Part shown: positions 1-16,231 of the stretch, one piece after another
How positions within the stretch are numbered: the stretch's first letter is position 1
Layout: each line of letters opens with the position of its first letter
From: Meandrina meandrites
Taxonomy: Eukaryota; Cnidaria; Anthozoa; Scleractinia; Meandrinidae
Length of the DNA stretch: 64,000 nucleotides
Assembly: GCA_963693305.1 (NCBI GenBank)
Contig: OY855905.1
Span: forward strand, 3,328,701-3,392,700
Reading direction: 5' to 3'
The notes under the pieces: generated by a model
The model's input: the letters and a program-made list of their open reading frames with translations, nothing else
Database searches by the model: none
Told to the model about the DNA's origin: nothing
Position numbers and translations under genes: made by a program

Positions 1-46
1 ATGTAAAGCAGTATGGAGAATTTGTACATGAAGATCGTTGCCTCAC

Positions 47-5804
<5,758 letters not shown>

Positions 5805-5900
5805 GTTTCTGTTCAGTACAGTTCGTGCCAGCCTGCGTCACATGATTTCCGTACATGACGTCATCGCCAGTGTTGATAGGCACGCAATTCGTACAAAATG
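5805..5900 (-). promoter_or_regulatory. Putative 5' flank of the cathepsin F-like gene (CRE palindrome and CLEAR-like site)
   Basis: Just upstream of the ATG at 5804 there is a perfect TGACGTCA palindrome at 5856-5863 (the cAMP-response/ATF-type site) and GTCACATGAT at 5837-5846, close to the GTCACGTGAC CLEAR box that TFEB/MITF factors use on lysosomal genes. Both lie within 60 bp of the start codon, and there is no obvious TATA box. Whether they are used is inference; they may lie in the 5' UTR. Confidence 0.35.
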
Positions 5901-5949
5901 CAGTTTTAGTTTGTCTGCAACGCAGGCTAGTACATTGTGAAGCCAAGCT

Positions 5950-6340
5950 AAGATTTTCTCCAGTTCATTGCTGAGAACACATACAAGGTTTTGCCAAGAT
6001 CTGCTCATTTTTTAGGGCGCCTGATGTTTTGTTCAGGGCTCAAAATGTAGACTGTTTACAGCCTCTCTATTTTTCAAGGGAAAAAAATACGCGAGAAAGA
6101 CGACGAGCAAAGCGAGCGCGAAGCAGGGGGGTGGGGTGGGGGAGCGAGCAGCGAGCGAGCGAAAGAAAAAGTCATGTTCACTCGCCAGTTTTTCCCTGCG
6201 TTCAACGATCGAAGAAAAACACGAAAGAACTAGAGGGCTGTGAACAGTCTACTCAGAATGTGTTTATACTCATTTTTGGCAACGTCTTTCGATTTTTTTA
6301 TCCCGCTTAACTTTTATTTTTGGATTTATTTTTTTCCCGA
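5950..6340. other. Intergenic stretch with a purine/GC-rich block
   Basis: No gene recognised. At about 6100-6170 the DNA switches to a GC-rich run built from GAGCGA/GCGAGC words with a short G tract, unlike the AT-rich surroundings. The open frames crossing it show no family features. Confidence 0.3.
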
Positions 6341-6344
6341 CGTG

Positions 6345-6445
6345 TTCAATCGATATCGGAAAACCGTTCGATAAATCGATAACTATCGATAATCTAAATT
6401 TAAACGTTGTCGATTTTATCAATCAATCGATAGAAATCGATACTC
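6345..6445. repeat. Cluster of ATCGAT-type palindromic words
   Basis: Dense ATCGAT/TATCGATA words with two-way symmetry directly precede the transposon-like block that starts near 6467. The composition resembles the larger ATCGAT element at 44197-44785, so this is probably a fragment of the same repeat family. Confidence 0.5.
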
Positions 6446-6466
6446 ACAAACATCGCTGCTCGTTTT

Positions 6467-8179
6467 TTCGACTATTTTGCTTGGTTACCAAGGAAAATGG
6501 TAAGAATTGGGATCATTGTGGCACTCTCTGATACACATTTTTGTATACTCTCAAGGGACTGTTTTAATTTGTCAAGGGAATACTTTTCGCTGCGGGCGAT
6601 AAAAACGTCATTGGATAGGAATGCGTCCGCAGTTTTCGATCCCGAAATGTTATTTTCACGCGTCGCTCGTCATTTAGCCTGTCTAGCCTTTTGCAAACTA
6701 CAGGTAGGTATTTTTTTAAGATCTGTGCTATTCATCGATTGAATTGCTTAGTTTTACATGCTTAAAAGCTGCTGCGAATCTTCATTGTCAGAGGATATTG
6801 GTCAATGCTATTTTCTATTGTTGCAAGTCGATTGTTTGTAGTCTTCATTGAAAGAAGTATTTTCAGCTCGTCACGCAATCTTTTGTTTTGACCACAATTC
6901 ACGGACTTGATCACGACAGCAGCTTCTCAAGACTTCAGACAGGAAAATGGTAATGTACAATATTGCTTCGAGCTTAAAATGAATTTTTAGAAGGATCGGT
7001 AAAGCCACTTAGTGAAAAATTGACTGCAAAAAGCCGTCGGGCTAAAATTAAACTTACGCTTTAACGTGAATAATGCAGGATCTCACGGCTTCAGAAATAT
7101 GCAGAATTTTGAAGCTTTGATACATTAGTAGCTATATCTTGAAATGAGAATTAATCTAAAACAAAACTTCCTTCAAGTTTCTTTCATTTGCCCAGTTTAC
7201 GTTTGGAATTTTAAGCTTCTGAAGCGTATTGATTTGAAAAGCGCATGGTGACATCTGATATGCAGCGCGCGGCCGACTTACTGTACCATCGCATTGTTGT
7301 TTATTTAATAATTGTGTTCAGTTTACGACCTTTTACATGCAAAGATTTACTACAGTACTTCGGAAAATGCAAACAAGTATTTTTTGTTATTAGTTATAGT
7401 GATGGATAGCATAAAAAGCAATCTGAGTGTTAATTTTGTGGAAGGAATTCAGTAGTTTTCCGCGAACTCACGGCAATTTCACGGCTTATCTCCAATTACC
7501 GCTTTTCTGTACCAAGATAATACCACTGGTGGTTAAATAAATGTCAGTGACAGTTATACAGAATGAAAACCTTCGTTTCATAAAAAGCAATGTGTGTTAA
7601 TTTTGTGGAAGGAATTCAGTAGTTGTCCGCTATCTCACGGCACCATGATTCGCAAATTATTATCGCCAGTTACCGCTGGTTGTGGTTAAATAAATGTCAG
7701 TGACAGTTGTACAGAATGAAAGCCTACCTTTCACCAGAGTGTTTCGAACTAGTGTTATATTTTGTAGAAAGAGTTCGTGTTTTTGCGAGTTGTTAAAATG
7801 ACGCGCGGAGGTGAAGAAATTTTTTTCACCGTCTTCAAGTTTGGTTTGGGATCAATTTATCAAGGTTGATAATTAACATTTCAAACCATGAATTGGTCTT
7901 TCAGCGTGTCTAGTTGTAGTAAACGTTTACTTCAGAAAAGAATTGTTTGTCTGAATTTAGTACGCATATGGTATATTTTTTCCCACTCGCACGTTTGTGT
8001 TAAAAGCCGTAAAAGAGCCAGGAATTTTTTTTTTGTTTCTTTTTTTGGGGGGGGGGGGGGGGGAGGGTGGGTGAGCGCTAATAAAAGCCTTCTGGACTGT
8101 GAGTCAATGGGTCAGTGCATCACAAATCGCTTTCAATACTAACATTTCCCCAACGCATACTCCATGCGAAATAGTCGAA
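6467..8179. mobile_element. Non-autonomous DNA element, copy A (about 1.7 kb)
   Basis: The ends are short inverted repeats: TTCGACTATTTTGC at 6467 and GCGAAATAGTCGAA ending at 8179. The same sequence is present in the opposite orientation at 41258-43951, which defines it as a dispersed repeat. Inside, a block with the words GGAATTCAGTAGTT and TAAATAAATGTCAGTGACAG is duplicated in tandem (about 7430-7560 and 7600-7730). A G homopolymer lies at about 8047-8063. No transposase frame is visible; the frame at 7888-8142 recurs in copy B because the DNA is repeated and shows no known domain. Confidence 0.65.
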
Positions 8180-8245
8180 TCTCGAAGAGATCTTTGATTT
8201 TTTTATCGTTTTTATCGGAGCGTGTATTGTCAACACTTGTAAATG

Positions 8246-9088
8246 CAGTGGAACCCCGTTAATACGGACACCAAGGGGACAGGCCAAATTGTCTGTATTA
8301 ACGGGGTGTCCTTATTAAGCGGGGTCTCAGAATAAAAGTCACGGATACATGACAAAGGTAACAAAGATACAAAGACAAAGGCAAACGTTTTCACGGCCAC
8401 AAAACGTTGTTTAATTGTACTGTAACTGTAACAAATGCAAACTGTGAACTCTCTGACAAAAATTAATAGTTTTTACGAAAACCTTACGATCGAGTCATAC
8501 ACTCGAACTAAACTTTAATAAACTCAACAGTGGAATTATTTGACAATGCCGGAACTTTACTATATACAAGAAATAAAACGCATTTTAACAGCAACAGAAC
8601 GTTTTCTATAAAGTTTCCTTTGTAACTGGAACTCGTAACCGTTCTTAAACTCTACCAACCCATTTGAAAAAATCGGTAACTTTACTTTGCACGGAAGCTT
8701 TTAGCTTGCGACACAAGCGATAGCTGCAGCAAAAGACAAAAAAAAAGTGAAAGGGTCAAACACTGGAAGTCACGCTATTAAGTTTCTCCTTGTAATAAAA
8801 TGGTTTTAACTCTTCGAATTCTGTCATTATTTGACCAGGGTCCAATGTCTTAAGTAAGCAAATAATCGCGACAATGAAAATTCACAGTGCACCGATAAAT
8901 AGTGTCCGTAAAGCGGGGTTGACAATGTATAAGAGTTTGTCACTCAGGACACGGAAAAGTGTCCATTGTCCGTATTAGGCGGGTTAATTTAAGAGAAAAT
9001 GTGTGAGGTTTTCGTCGGGACCAACAAAACTGTCCGTAATACTGGCGTGTCCGTATTAGGCGGGTGTCCGTAGAGCGGAGTTCCACTG
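8246..9088. mobile_element. Inverted-repeat element with CAGTGGAACCCCG ends (mariner/pogo-like MITE)
   Basis: The left end CAGTGGAACCCCG at 8246 mirrors CGGAGTTCCACTG ending at 9088. Subterminal GTCCGTATTA and GCGGG words recur on both sides in opposite orientation. TA follows the right end, but the left flank is TG, so a TA target duplication is only half visible. The CAGTGGAAC terminus is of the kind used by Tc1/mariner-pogo elements. No transposase is present. Confidence 0.65.
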
Positions 9089-9122
9089 TATATATCTTAG
9101 TTTTTACCTCTTTTATATAAAT

Positions 9123-9128
9123 GTATTT

Positions 9129-9180
<52 letters not shown>
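9123..9180. repeat. (TTTA)n microsatellite
   Basis: About fourteen uninterrupted TTTA/ATTT tetramers. Confidence 0.95.
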
Positions 9181-9183
<3 letters not shown>

Positions 9184-9632
9184 CAGTGCCTCATGCTGAC
9201 CAGCTGGTCTGGCTTGGCTTTCACAAAGCATTTTATTGACAAACAATACACAAAACAGTAAAAAGATAAACTTTAAGTTAACATCTAAATATCTAAAATA
9301 ATTATTAAAACATTATCATATAAACTCTGTTTTTCCGGAACCTACTACATATGTTTATAATATTATACATGTTTAAAACATGAAAATTCTAATCAATATC
9401 TATTTATACTCTTAAAAACGGAATACAATAATACTTGAACAACAACTTTTTGAAAGCTATGGTTACTAAAAATAAATATCACAACTTGTAAAGTTATAAA
9501 CTGCACATACTAAACTAAAATGATATTTTTACACAATACGCACGTAATATCCCATGTTGCAAGGGTGATAATTCTAACTTTTTACAAGGGCGTAAATTTC
9601 TCAGAATGACAAAGTGCGTATTGCATGTTTAG
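9181..9632. other. AT-rich intergenic DNA, nothing recognised
   Basis: No convincing open frame, splice-bounded exon, RNA or symmetric repeat was seen. Confidence 0.4.
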
Positions 9633-9884
9633 CCTGGTTCTCATGCCGCCAACCTACCTGCGACACAGCCACTGGTACTGCCTGGGATACTGTTCCCACA
9701 TATAAGAACATATGCCACCAGCAACAAAGCTCATTGCAGGTCTTTACCGCTGGCATGCATGCGAAGTTGACTTACTTTACAGGCACTAAGGCAGTTTTTC
9801 CGGAGCGCCAGGGATAGTGATATTTTATGAGATTAGTAACCAGTGGCTATGTTGCAGGTAGGTCGGCGGCATACGGGAACCAGG
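9633..9884. mobile_element. 252-bp MITE with long terminal inverted repeats
   Basis: It begins CCTGGTTCTCATGCCGCC and ends GGCGGCATACGGGAACCAGG. The arms continue as imperfect complements for about 45-50 bp, through the CCTACCTGC and CCACTGG words. It is too short for a gene and has the form of a typical miniature inverted-repeat element. Confidence 0.75.
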
Positions 9885-9984
9885 ATTCAACTAGAATCTG
9901 TAACTAATAACATGGCAGACATGTAAGTCAAGTGCAGGTATTCGTGAGCCAGCTACCATTTGTGTCCCTCCCTCAAGGGGTATG

Positions 9985-10220
9985 ACCAGGGTTCATAGTC
10001 TTTGAGCTTTTGAAATTCCAGGACTTTCCATGATCTTTTCCATGACTTCTCCAAGTTTTCCATGACCTAAATTTGACCATTTTCTTAGAAATCATCTTCA
10101 TTTCGACTACATTTTTGCCATTTCCTTTAATCAACATCATTTTCCAAGATTTTCTAGGGGTGGAAAATGAAATCCTAAACTTCCATGACTTTCCAGGTTT
10201 TCCATGACCTGTACGAACCT
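9985..10220. repeat. Degenerate tandem of TTTCCATGAC-type units
   Basis: The motifs TTTCCATGAC and CTTTCCATGA recur many times with drift. On the minus strand this reads as a Lys/Trp/Gly-rich frame (HGKSWKF-like repeats), an artefact of the repeat. It lies between the MITE and the 3' end of glycosyltransferase gene 1. Confidence 0.6.
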
Positions 10221-10598
10221 GTACGAACCACAAACCCTGTACGACAGCATGTGGGTAGTCTTGTCTCATATGGTGTGTTGGTTGATATAACCATTGACAG
10301 TTGGTCAACTCTTGGCTAACATGCCAGCCTGGTGTCAACCAACTATCGGTTGAGTGCCGACTGACTATCAGTCTACTCTTTACAAAAATGTGGGTTGACT
10401 ATTGGCCAACAACCAGCCTATATATCAAACAACCTCTCAGACAAGACTACCTATAGTAAACACAATCCAACAAACCAAGGATATCACAGTAGTAAAAGGG
10501 AACGTCACAGTAGACCCATGAGGTTATGTGATATAATAAAACAAGCACTTACAAGTCTGCATTTAGACTTAACAACTGCTTACAAGTACATGTACATT

Positions 10599-10885
10599 TC
10601 ACTTCTTTTTACAGCAATACTTTTCAGCCAAGTCCCCTCGATCGACCAGTTCATCACTTAACGCATCAAATAAAACTTTGTAAGTTGCACTTCTCGCTTT
10701 ACTTTGCTTCCAGTGTTGAAGCATTTTGTAAGCTTGTTCAAATATGTCATACTGATTTTGTCTTTCAAATGCAGTAATCCTTGCATTGCTAATGCCTAAT
10801 AGTCCCCCAAGATTCTTCCACTCTGATGGAATTTCATGTGCCAGTCTGTTAAGTTCATTATAGCTGGGTGTGCCATCTCTGACAG
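10599..10885 (-). CDS. Death domain, last exon (gene 1)
   Basis: This 287-bp terminal exon follows a TTTTTTGCAG acceptor and ends at a TGA at 10599. It encodes a complete death domain: ELNRLAHEIPSEWKNLGGLLG with the conserved Trp-x-x-Leu, then ITAFERQN, EQAYKMLQHWKQ and the Ala-Thr-Tyr start of helix 5, finishing DLAEKYCCKKK. Death domains mediate homotypic assembly in apoptosis and innate signalling. The exon accepts phase 1 and so could join the acidic exon at 11384 directly. It is clearly related to the last exon of gene 3. Confidence 0.8.
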
Positions 10886-11489
10886 CTGCAAAAAAGAGGT
10901 GATCAAAAAACATGACATAGTTTAATTCTATCACATACTGGGGTAAGTTAATAAACAAATTAAAAGGCATCAAAGTTAAACAACTATGCTACACAAGTCG
11001 ACAATCTTAGTAGTCCAAAGTAGCACCGCATAATTATGGTTTGTCATCTGCATTAGCAGTTATTTCCTCCTGCACATCATTACTAATGTCAAGGCAAATT
11101 CCCAATTTATTCCACTTTTGACCAATCCTTCCTGCCAGCTCATCAACTTCACAGGCACTTGGCTTGCCTCCTTTGACGTCAAGCGTACGCGAAAGAGGAA
11201 AGACATGAAGTTGACCAATGATACAGTTTAGTTTTACTGTATGTGTCATAGTGCTAACAACATCACCTTACATTGATTTGTTTATATTTCTACATTCATG
11301 GTCCCAACCAAACTACTGGTCTAGATACATGCAGTTATTTTAAGCAATGATTGTAAGCATTTAGCAATTTTTCAGTCCCCTACCCTCATCATCATCATCA
11401 CCGTCGTCGTCCTCCATGTTATAGTCGTCATCATCATCTTTGTCATCGTCGTCATCATCATCATCGCCATCGTCGTCCTCCACGTTATT

Positions 11490-11535
<46 letters not shown>

Positions 11536-11822
11536 ACATCGTCATCATCAGATCCAGAGGAATTAACTAATTAAGGGATGGAACACAGGGTGCAAGAGGT
11601 ATAAATGAAATGTAATAGAAACTCAAAACGACAAACTTAGGGTGTATTTCTTTGGGAGAATCTCATACTTGATTTTCAATTCCAGATCACACAAATTTTT
11701 CATGCCCACTATTCATGTCGACTATTACTCCCCCCTGGATGGGATGCTAGTCTATTGCAGGGTTACCACCAGCAGTAAATTCGCTGGTACCCATTTATAC
11801 ACCTGGCCCCGGTTGTTCAAAG

Positions 11823-11859
<37 letters not shown>

Positions 11860-11896
11860 GTGGATAGTGTAGTTTGTTTTGCCAACACTTATCCGC

Positions 11897-11931
<35 letters not shown>

Positions 11932-14900
11932 TCTTTTGAACAACTGGGGCCTGGGTGGAGAGAGGCACTATGAAAGTAAAGTGTCTTGCGTTGAGAACAC
12001 AAATCAGTGCCCTGCTGGCACCCAAGTAAGATTATTTAGCACCTGGAAATAAACATGCCACAGATAAAATTACGCCTGAGCTCTGTATTCATGCATTATA
12101 TTCAGCAATGAATGTGGAATGCGGCATGGCATGTTCGTTTCCAGGTGCTAAATAATCTTGAGAATTCCGCAAGTTTTAATAATTTACTGTAACATGAAAG
12201 TTTTCAAAGTGCTTCAAAATGGAAGACGAGAAGTAGCTATCTTGTCAAGCCAAACTAGACGAGTTTCATCCAGGCTAGACACACAAAACTAGATAAACCC
12301 ATTTGCATTATATGCTGTATGTTCTCATACTAAAAAATAAAATGAAAAAAATTAGTCTACAGTTTTTTTTTTAATTCGAAAAAAGTAAGACATTTCAAAA
12401 TTTACAATTTACACACCGTAAACCTCTTCTGTTTCATTTGTTTACAACTTTTGCTAGGAATTTCCAATCTTTCCAGATGTTTCAGCTCCGTTTAGCTGGC
12501 TTTAAGCTTTCAAGTAATCCATTGGATCTTAGCATTACTTAAGAGTTGTTGTAACAGCTCCCAAAAATACACAAGCATAATATTTTAAAGCAAAAATTCA
12601 ACCCATGAACAGTCAACTGTGCAGCAATTTCTACCATTGGCAAGCCGATTTCATTGAAACTTGCTCACATTAAAACTTGGATAATTTGAACTTGTTGACA
12701 TTAGTTAGAGAAAAATCTATTGTCGCGTTTAAAAATATTCATGTTTTTTTTCATAAACTGATTTTTTCAAAAGCACTGATATCTCGCGATCATTTATTTT
12801 GTGCGGCCAAAAGTTTTAAAGCTTTATAATTTTGAACATTTGTTATTTCGATTGCCAAAAATCAGAGAAATCGGTGACCGATTACATGCCCAAAATCTGA
12901 TTTAGAAAAGATCACCTTCGTTCCCAAAAATAGCCCTGGCCACAATTAAGCTAAAGTAACCACTCACTAAAAAACACCTCAAAGTATTATGAAGATTATC
13001 GATCTTTAAATTTGTACATCCTCCAGTAACACAGGAAGACGAAGCATTATGGACCAGCCTAGGATACAACTGCATCCACTCAACTCTGAATTTCTTTAAC
13101 ATAGTTGTAACCTGTTTCTCTTTCTCAACTTGCTTCTCTTTCTGATCTAATTCATTAAGCTGTTCCACAGTTATATCTTCATTCTCATTCGTTGCTTGTT
13201 TTGAAACACTCGAGAAAATGCCAGAGAACTGCTTCTATGCCATAATTATCGAAGCAAAACAAGGCAAACAAAACAAAACGGTAACAGCGGGAGTCACATG
13301 TTTTAGGGACCTCTGGATTTTCAAGTCTGGTGCTCTAACCACTCGGCCACGCTGTCCCATGACTACATACTTGTACAGTTTACTGTATAGGCTTGAAGGT
13401 ACAGAAAAAAAGTAAAGAGAAACTAACCTCTTTCTTCCTCAGGGTCAACATGTGAAGCTAGTAAGAGAAACAGAGGAGTTAGAAGCTGTAACACTGTGTA
13501 TGATTCTATTCACAGAAAATGACTTGCAGGCACTGTAAAGAACTACAAAAATATACTCTAGAAATAATATATAAGTGAACAAAACACAATAGCTACAATA
13601 ACAAACTGAGTCAGTAGAAAATGAAGGAATAGTCAGGAAAAACCAGCATCGCACTCTTTGGATACCAAATGTACTAGGGTTACCTTTCTGTCGCTTTGCA
13701 GCACGTGAATCTTCTAGGGTATTCTCTGCATCATCAGATAAAGAAACAAGACTGAGTCATACTGGTTAATATTCTCTTAGTCACATAATGCAGAATGGTA
13801 AAAAGTAAATGCTAATTCCAATGCCAAGGAAACTCTGAACAGTATTTCTGAGTTTTTTTATCCTTTTGTAATTTAGACTGCCAACTACCTTTCAAAGATT
13901 TTTTATATTACCACTTCTTGAGGATTTCTATAATTCTCTGAATGAAGATAGTGTTTGCCATGACTGAAAATATTTGCAGTGACTTACAAAGATTTCTAAA
14001 GGCTGTAAAAAAGGGATAAATTTAACCTGAGATTACCTTTGCGTCGTTTTTGGGCAGAAGAAGAAGAACCATCTTTGTTCAATGACTTCTTGGTGTCACC
14101 TCCAGCATCTGTCAGATACAAAATACAGTGTGTTATGTTCACTACTGTACAATGTAATAATCACAGTCATGTTAGCAGAAACCCAAAAGGGTTGAAACCT
14201 GTAACTCCCTATGATTTGTCTTGTACAAAGCCGCTGAAAGTTCAAGCAGTAAGTGGTCAGGAATTTTTTACCACTTTTTGATTTACAGTGACTTACAAAG
14301 ATTTCTAAAGGCTGTAAAAAAGGATAAATTTAACCTGAGATTACCTTTGCGTCGTTTTTGGGCAGAAGAAGAAGAACCATCTTTGTTCAATGACTTCTTG
14401 GTGTCACTTGCAACATCTGTCAGATACATTATACAGTGTGTTACACTAAAATGTAATAATTACAGTCATATTAGCAGAAACCCAAAAGTGTTGAAACCTG
14501 CAACTCCCTATGATTTGTGTTGTAGAAAGCACTTGCACATTCATGTTTCCGAATATGGTAGTTGGCAAAACTGTAATTTATAACTGAATTGGTGGGAATA
14601 GTGACCTCTTAACATTTCCCTGCATAAATAGACACATTATGCAAAAAGTTGGACAGGGCAATACATTAAGAGTTCTTCTAAACAAGAAGTTTGTCTCTGA
14701 GAGGTCTGCTTTAAAATTGTCATTTGCTAAACTGGAGAACTGTAGAGAAATCCTTGATCCGTAACTGCAAGCTGGAAGTGCTCAAGATTATAGAAGCCAA
14801 GTTAATCGACTTGAACTGGACCGACAGCCAATGTTCCCTAGTAGAGCTTGAGTAAGCTAGGTAAGTAAGTAGTTTATTATATGGTACTCGTTTTAGATAA

Positions 14901-16231
14901 AAAATTTGGAATTTGCTGGCTACCAAGAACAAAAAATACACCGCCTACGACCATTGGCAAAATCCTGACCAAGAAGGAACCAATCACAATGCTCGGATTT
15001 ACCTTGAGACTACCACTACTTTTGTTGCCCATTATAGGTCAAGTTCTCATCATATAAATCCTCTAGCCTATGACATATTCCTACCTGAAAGCATGCTCTG
15101 CATCTTTTTCACAAGAGCATCACACTGCTCCTCCCAGCTGTACACCTCCTTATAACCATCACAAAGTATTTTTGCCTCCTTCTGTCGAGTTTTTAGGAAT
15201 TTCCATACTTCCTTGATTTTCTTGGCCCACTCAGCCTCTGAATGAGAATCTACTATGCATTGGGAACCTAGAGGCACTTCCCTCAAAGCTTCTGCAAGGC
15301 CTGAATTGCTTGTCACCAGCACTGGAAGACCTGCTGATAAAGCCTCCAGGGCAGCTAACCCAAAAGCCTCTGTTCCTGATGGCATTAGTAGAAGATCTGC
15401 TTCAGCAAAAAAGTTAGCCAACTGTTTCCTGTCTTTATAAAAGCGTCTCACAATCAGTTGACTGCGGGGTATGCCATGACTGCATAATTTCGTAGCCAAC
15501 TCCTCTTGCCTTCCATCAGGAGCACCAACAACTATAAGACGGTAAGTTGAGTCATTCAAGGTAACAGCTTTTGCGGCAACATCAAAACCTTTGAGTTCAA
15601 AGTCTTCAGCATCCCCTCGACCAAAGATCAAGAGGCTACATGTTTTTCTCTCTTGAAAATCCTTGCGTATATTACAGAATTCATCAAAAATGCCTGGTGT
15701 TAGATTAAATATTTCTTTTCCAGAAAAGCTTAGACTACAAGATAAACTATCCTCAAGCTTAGGTCCAATGGTTATTACCATGTTCGCACTTTCACATAGT
15801 TTCACTTGGTTTTCTTGTTCTTCCTGAGCAGCGGAAATGGCACCTGGCAAGTTCTTGTACATTCCCATTTCTTCTGCATTTGAATGCACAACGTGTATCC
15901 ACTTACAACCATACCTCCGTTTTATTGCGTTTCCTTGCCACCCAAGCTTAACATCATGGCCAATGATAAAGTCTGTACTAAACCCTTCTGGAGGAAAACC
16001 CAGCCAATACACTGGTTTAAGGCCTGGCTGTTCTTCAGGTTCAAAAACCTTGATGTTGTATTTTCCAGCATCCTGTTTGTCCTCTGGGCTACACTTTGGT
16101 ATTAAAAGACTGACCTTTAAATTAGGTCGCTGGGCCAGGTGAATGGCCAGCTGTCTGGTTAAGGTGGAAAGGGCATCACCCTTTGCTGACTGAGTCCATT
16201 CTTCTGCCAGAAAGGTAACTTGTGTGGCCAT
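10599..16231 (-). CDS. Glycosyltransferase gene 1: GT4 domain, basic and acidic linkers, death domain
   Basis: Minus-strand exon model: 15085-16231 (GT4), 14345-14416, 14037-14108, 13684-13725, 13428-13457, possibly about 12902-13194, 11384-11566 (acidic), then the last exon 10599-10885 (death domain) or alternatively 11034-11170. All secure introns are phase 1. The joined protein would be an intracellular GT4-type transferase with a nuclear-signal-like Lys/Arg-rich hinge, a polyaspartate stretch and a C-terminal death domain for homotypic protein contacts. The start ATG at 16231 sits right at the first beta strand of the GT fold, as in the two paralogues. No signal peptide or membrane helix is seen. 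Substrate and role are unknown. Domain calls are firm, but joining them into one transcript is inference from strand, phase and spacing. Confidence 0.7.
11034..11170 (-). CDS. Truncated death-domain last exon (gene 1, alternative or decayed)
   Basis: After a CGTCAAAG acceptor with a pyrimidine-rich tract, the frame joins in phase 1 and reads GGKPSACEVDELAGRIGQKW, then NKLGICLDISNDVQEEITA, and stops at DDKP. The WxxLG core and the following helix match helices 1-3 of a death domain, but the second half is missing. It lies between the acidic exon and a complete death-domain exon. It is either an alternative end giving a half domain or a decaying duplicate. Confidence 0.5.
11384..11566 (-). CDS. 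Acidic (Asp-rich) linker exon (gene 1)
   Basis: This 183-bp phase 1-1 exon lies between a TTAATTAG acceptor and a GTAGGG donor. It encodes VNSSGSDDDDVD, then long Asp runs broken by ENNVEDDDG and YNMEDDDG. Its base is a GAT/GAC microsatellite, so length variation between individuals is likely. It occupies the same place before the death domain as the acidic exon 58629-58802 of gene 3. Confidence 0.6.
11805..11951. mobile_element. Palindromic MITE with GGCCCC ends
   Basis: GGCCCCGGTTGTTCAAA on the left is complementary to TTTGAACAACTGGGGCC on the right, and the arms continue as GGATAACGCTATCCACCGG. It sits inside another repeat (CCATTTATACACCTGG / CTGGGTGGAGAGAG) that occurs uninterrupted at about 18607-18660, which gives the empty site. 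Confidence 0.8.
12028..12160. mobile_element. 133-bp hairpin MITE
   Basis: AAGATTATTTAGCACCTGG on the left is mirrored by CCAGGTGCTAAATAATCTT on the right, with ACATGCC/GGCATGT continuing the arms. It lies in the long intron between the acidic exon and the linker exons. Confidence 0.75.
12902..13194 (-). CDS. Possible coiled-coil exon, 3' border uncertain (gene 1)
   Basis: An open frame after an AACAAG acceptor fits the incoming phase and encodes ATNENEDITVEQLNELDQKE, then a Glu/Lys/Gln-rich helix (KQVEKEKQV) and KKFRVEWMQLYPRLVHNA. It runs to a stop at 12902, but the last 30 or so residues look like read-through intron. No strong phase 1 donor was found. It could be an alternative last exon or an exon whose donor I cannot place. 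Confidence 0.35.
13428..13457 (-). CDS. Thirty-base acidic micro-exon (gene 1)
   Basis: This 30-bp exon encodes ASHVDPEEER between a TTACTAG acceptor and a GTTAGT donor and keeps phase 1-1. It is very short, so the call depends on the phase fitting its neighbours. Confidence 0.4.
13684..13725 (-). CDS. Small basic linker exon (gene 1)
   Basis: This 42-bp phase 1-1 exon encodes ENTLEDSRAAKRQK between a TGATGCAG acceptor and a GTAACC donor. The AKRQK tail echoes the AQKRRK and AKRKK ends of the other linker exons. The call rests on splice sites and frame only. Confidence 0.5.
14037..14108 (-). CDS. Basic linker exon, copy 2 (gene 1)
   Basis: This 72-bp phase 1-1 exon encodes DAGGDTKKSLNKDG, Ser residues and AQKRRK. 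It differs from its neighbour at 14345-14416 by a few residues at the start. Copies 1 and 2 with their flanking intron DNA are a tandem duplication. Skipping or including either copy keeps the frame. Confidence 0.65.
14345..14416 (-). CDS. Basic linker exon, copy 1 (gene 1)
   Basis: This 72-bp phase 1-1 exon, with AG before ATGTTG and GTAATC after CGCAAAG, encodes DVASDTKKSLNKDG plus a Ser run and AQKRRK. The last motif resembles a nuclear localisation signal. It is nearly identical to the exon at 14037-14108 and lies inside a duplicated unit of about 309 bp. Confidence 0.65.

Larger units (their letters stand above)
13976..14530. repeat. Tandem duplication of an exon-plus-intron unit
   Basis: Two units of about 309 bp start at about 13978 and 14287 with the same words (CAGTGACTTACAAAGATTTC). 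Each carries one 72-bp basic linker exon. Divergence is low, so the duplication looks recent. Confidence 0.8.

Noticed and set aside
9973..10338. Lys/Trp/Gly-rich protein on the minus strand
   Set aside because: It is produced by the TTTCCATGAC tandem repeat and has no splice or start context.
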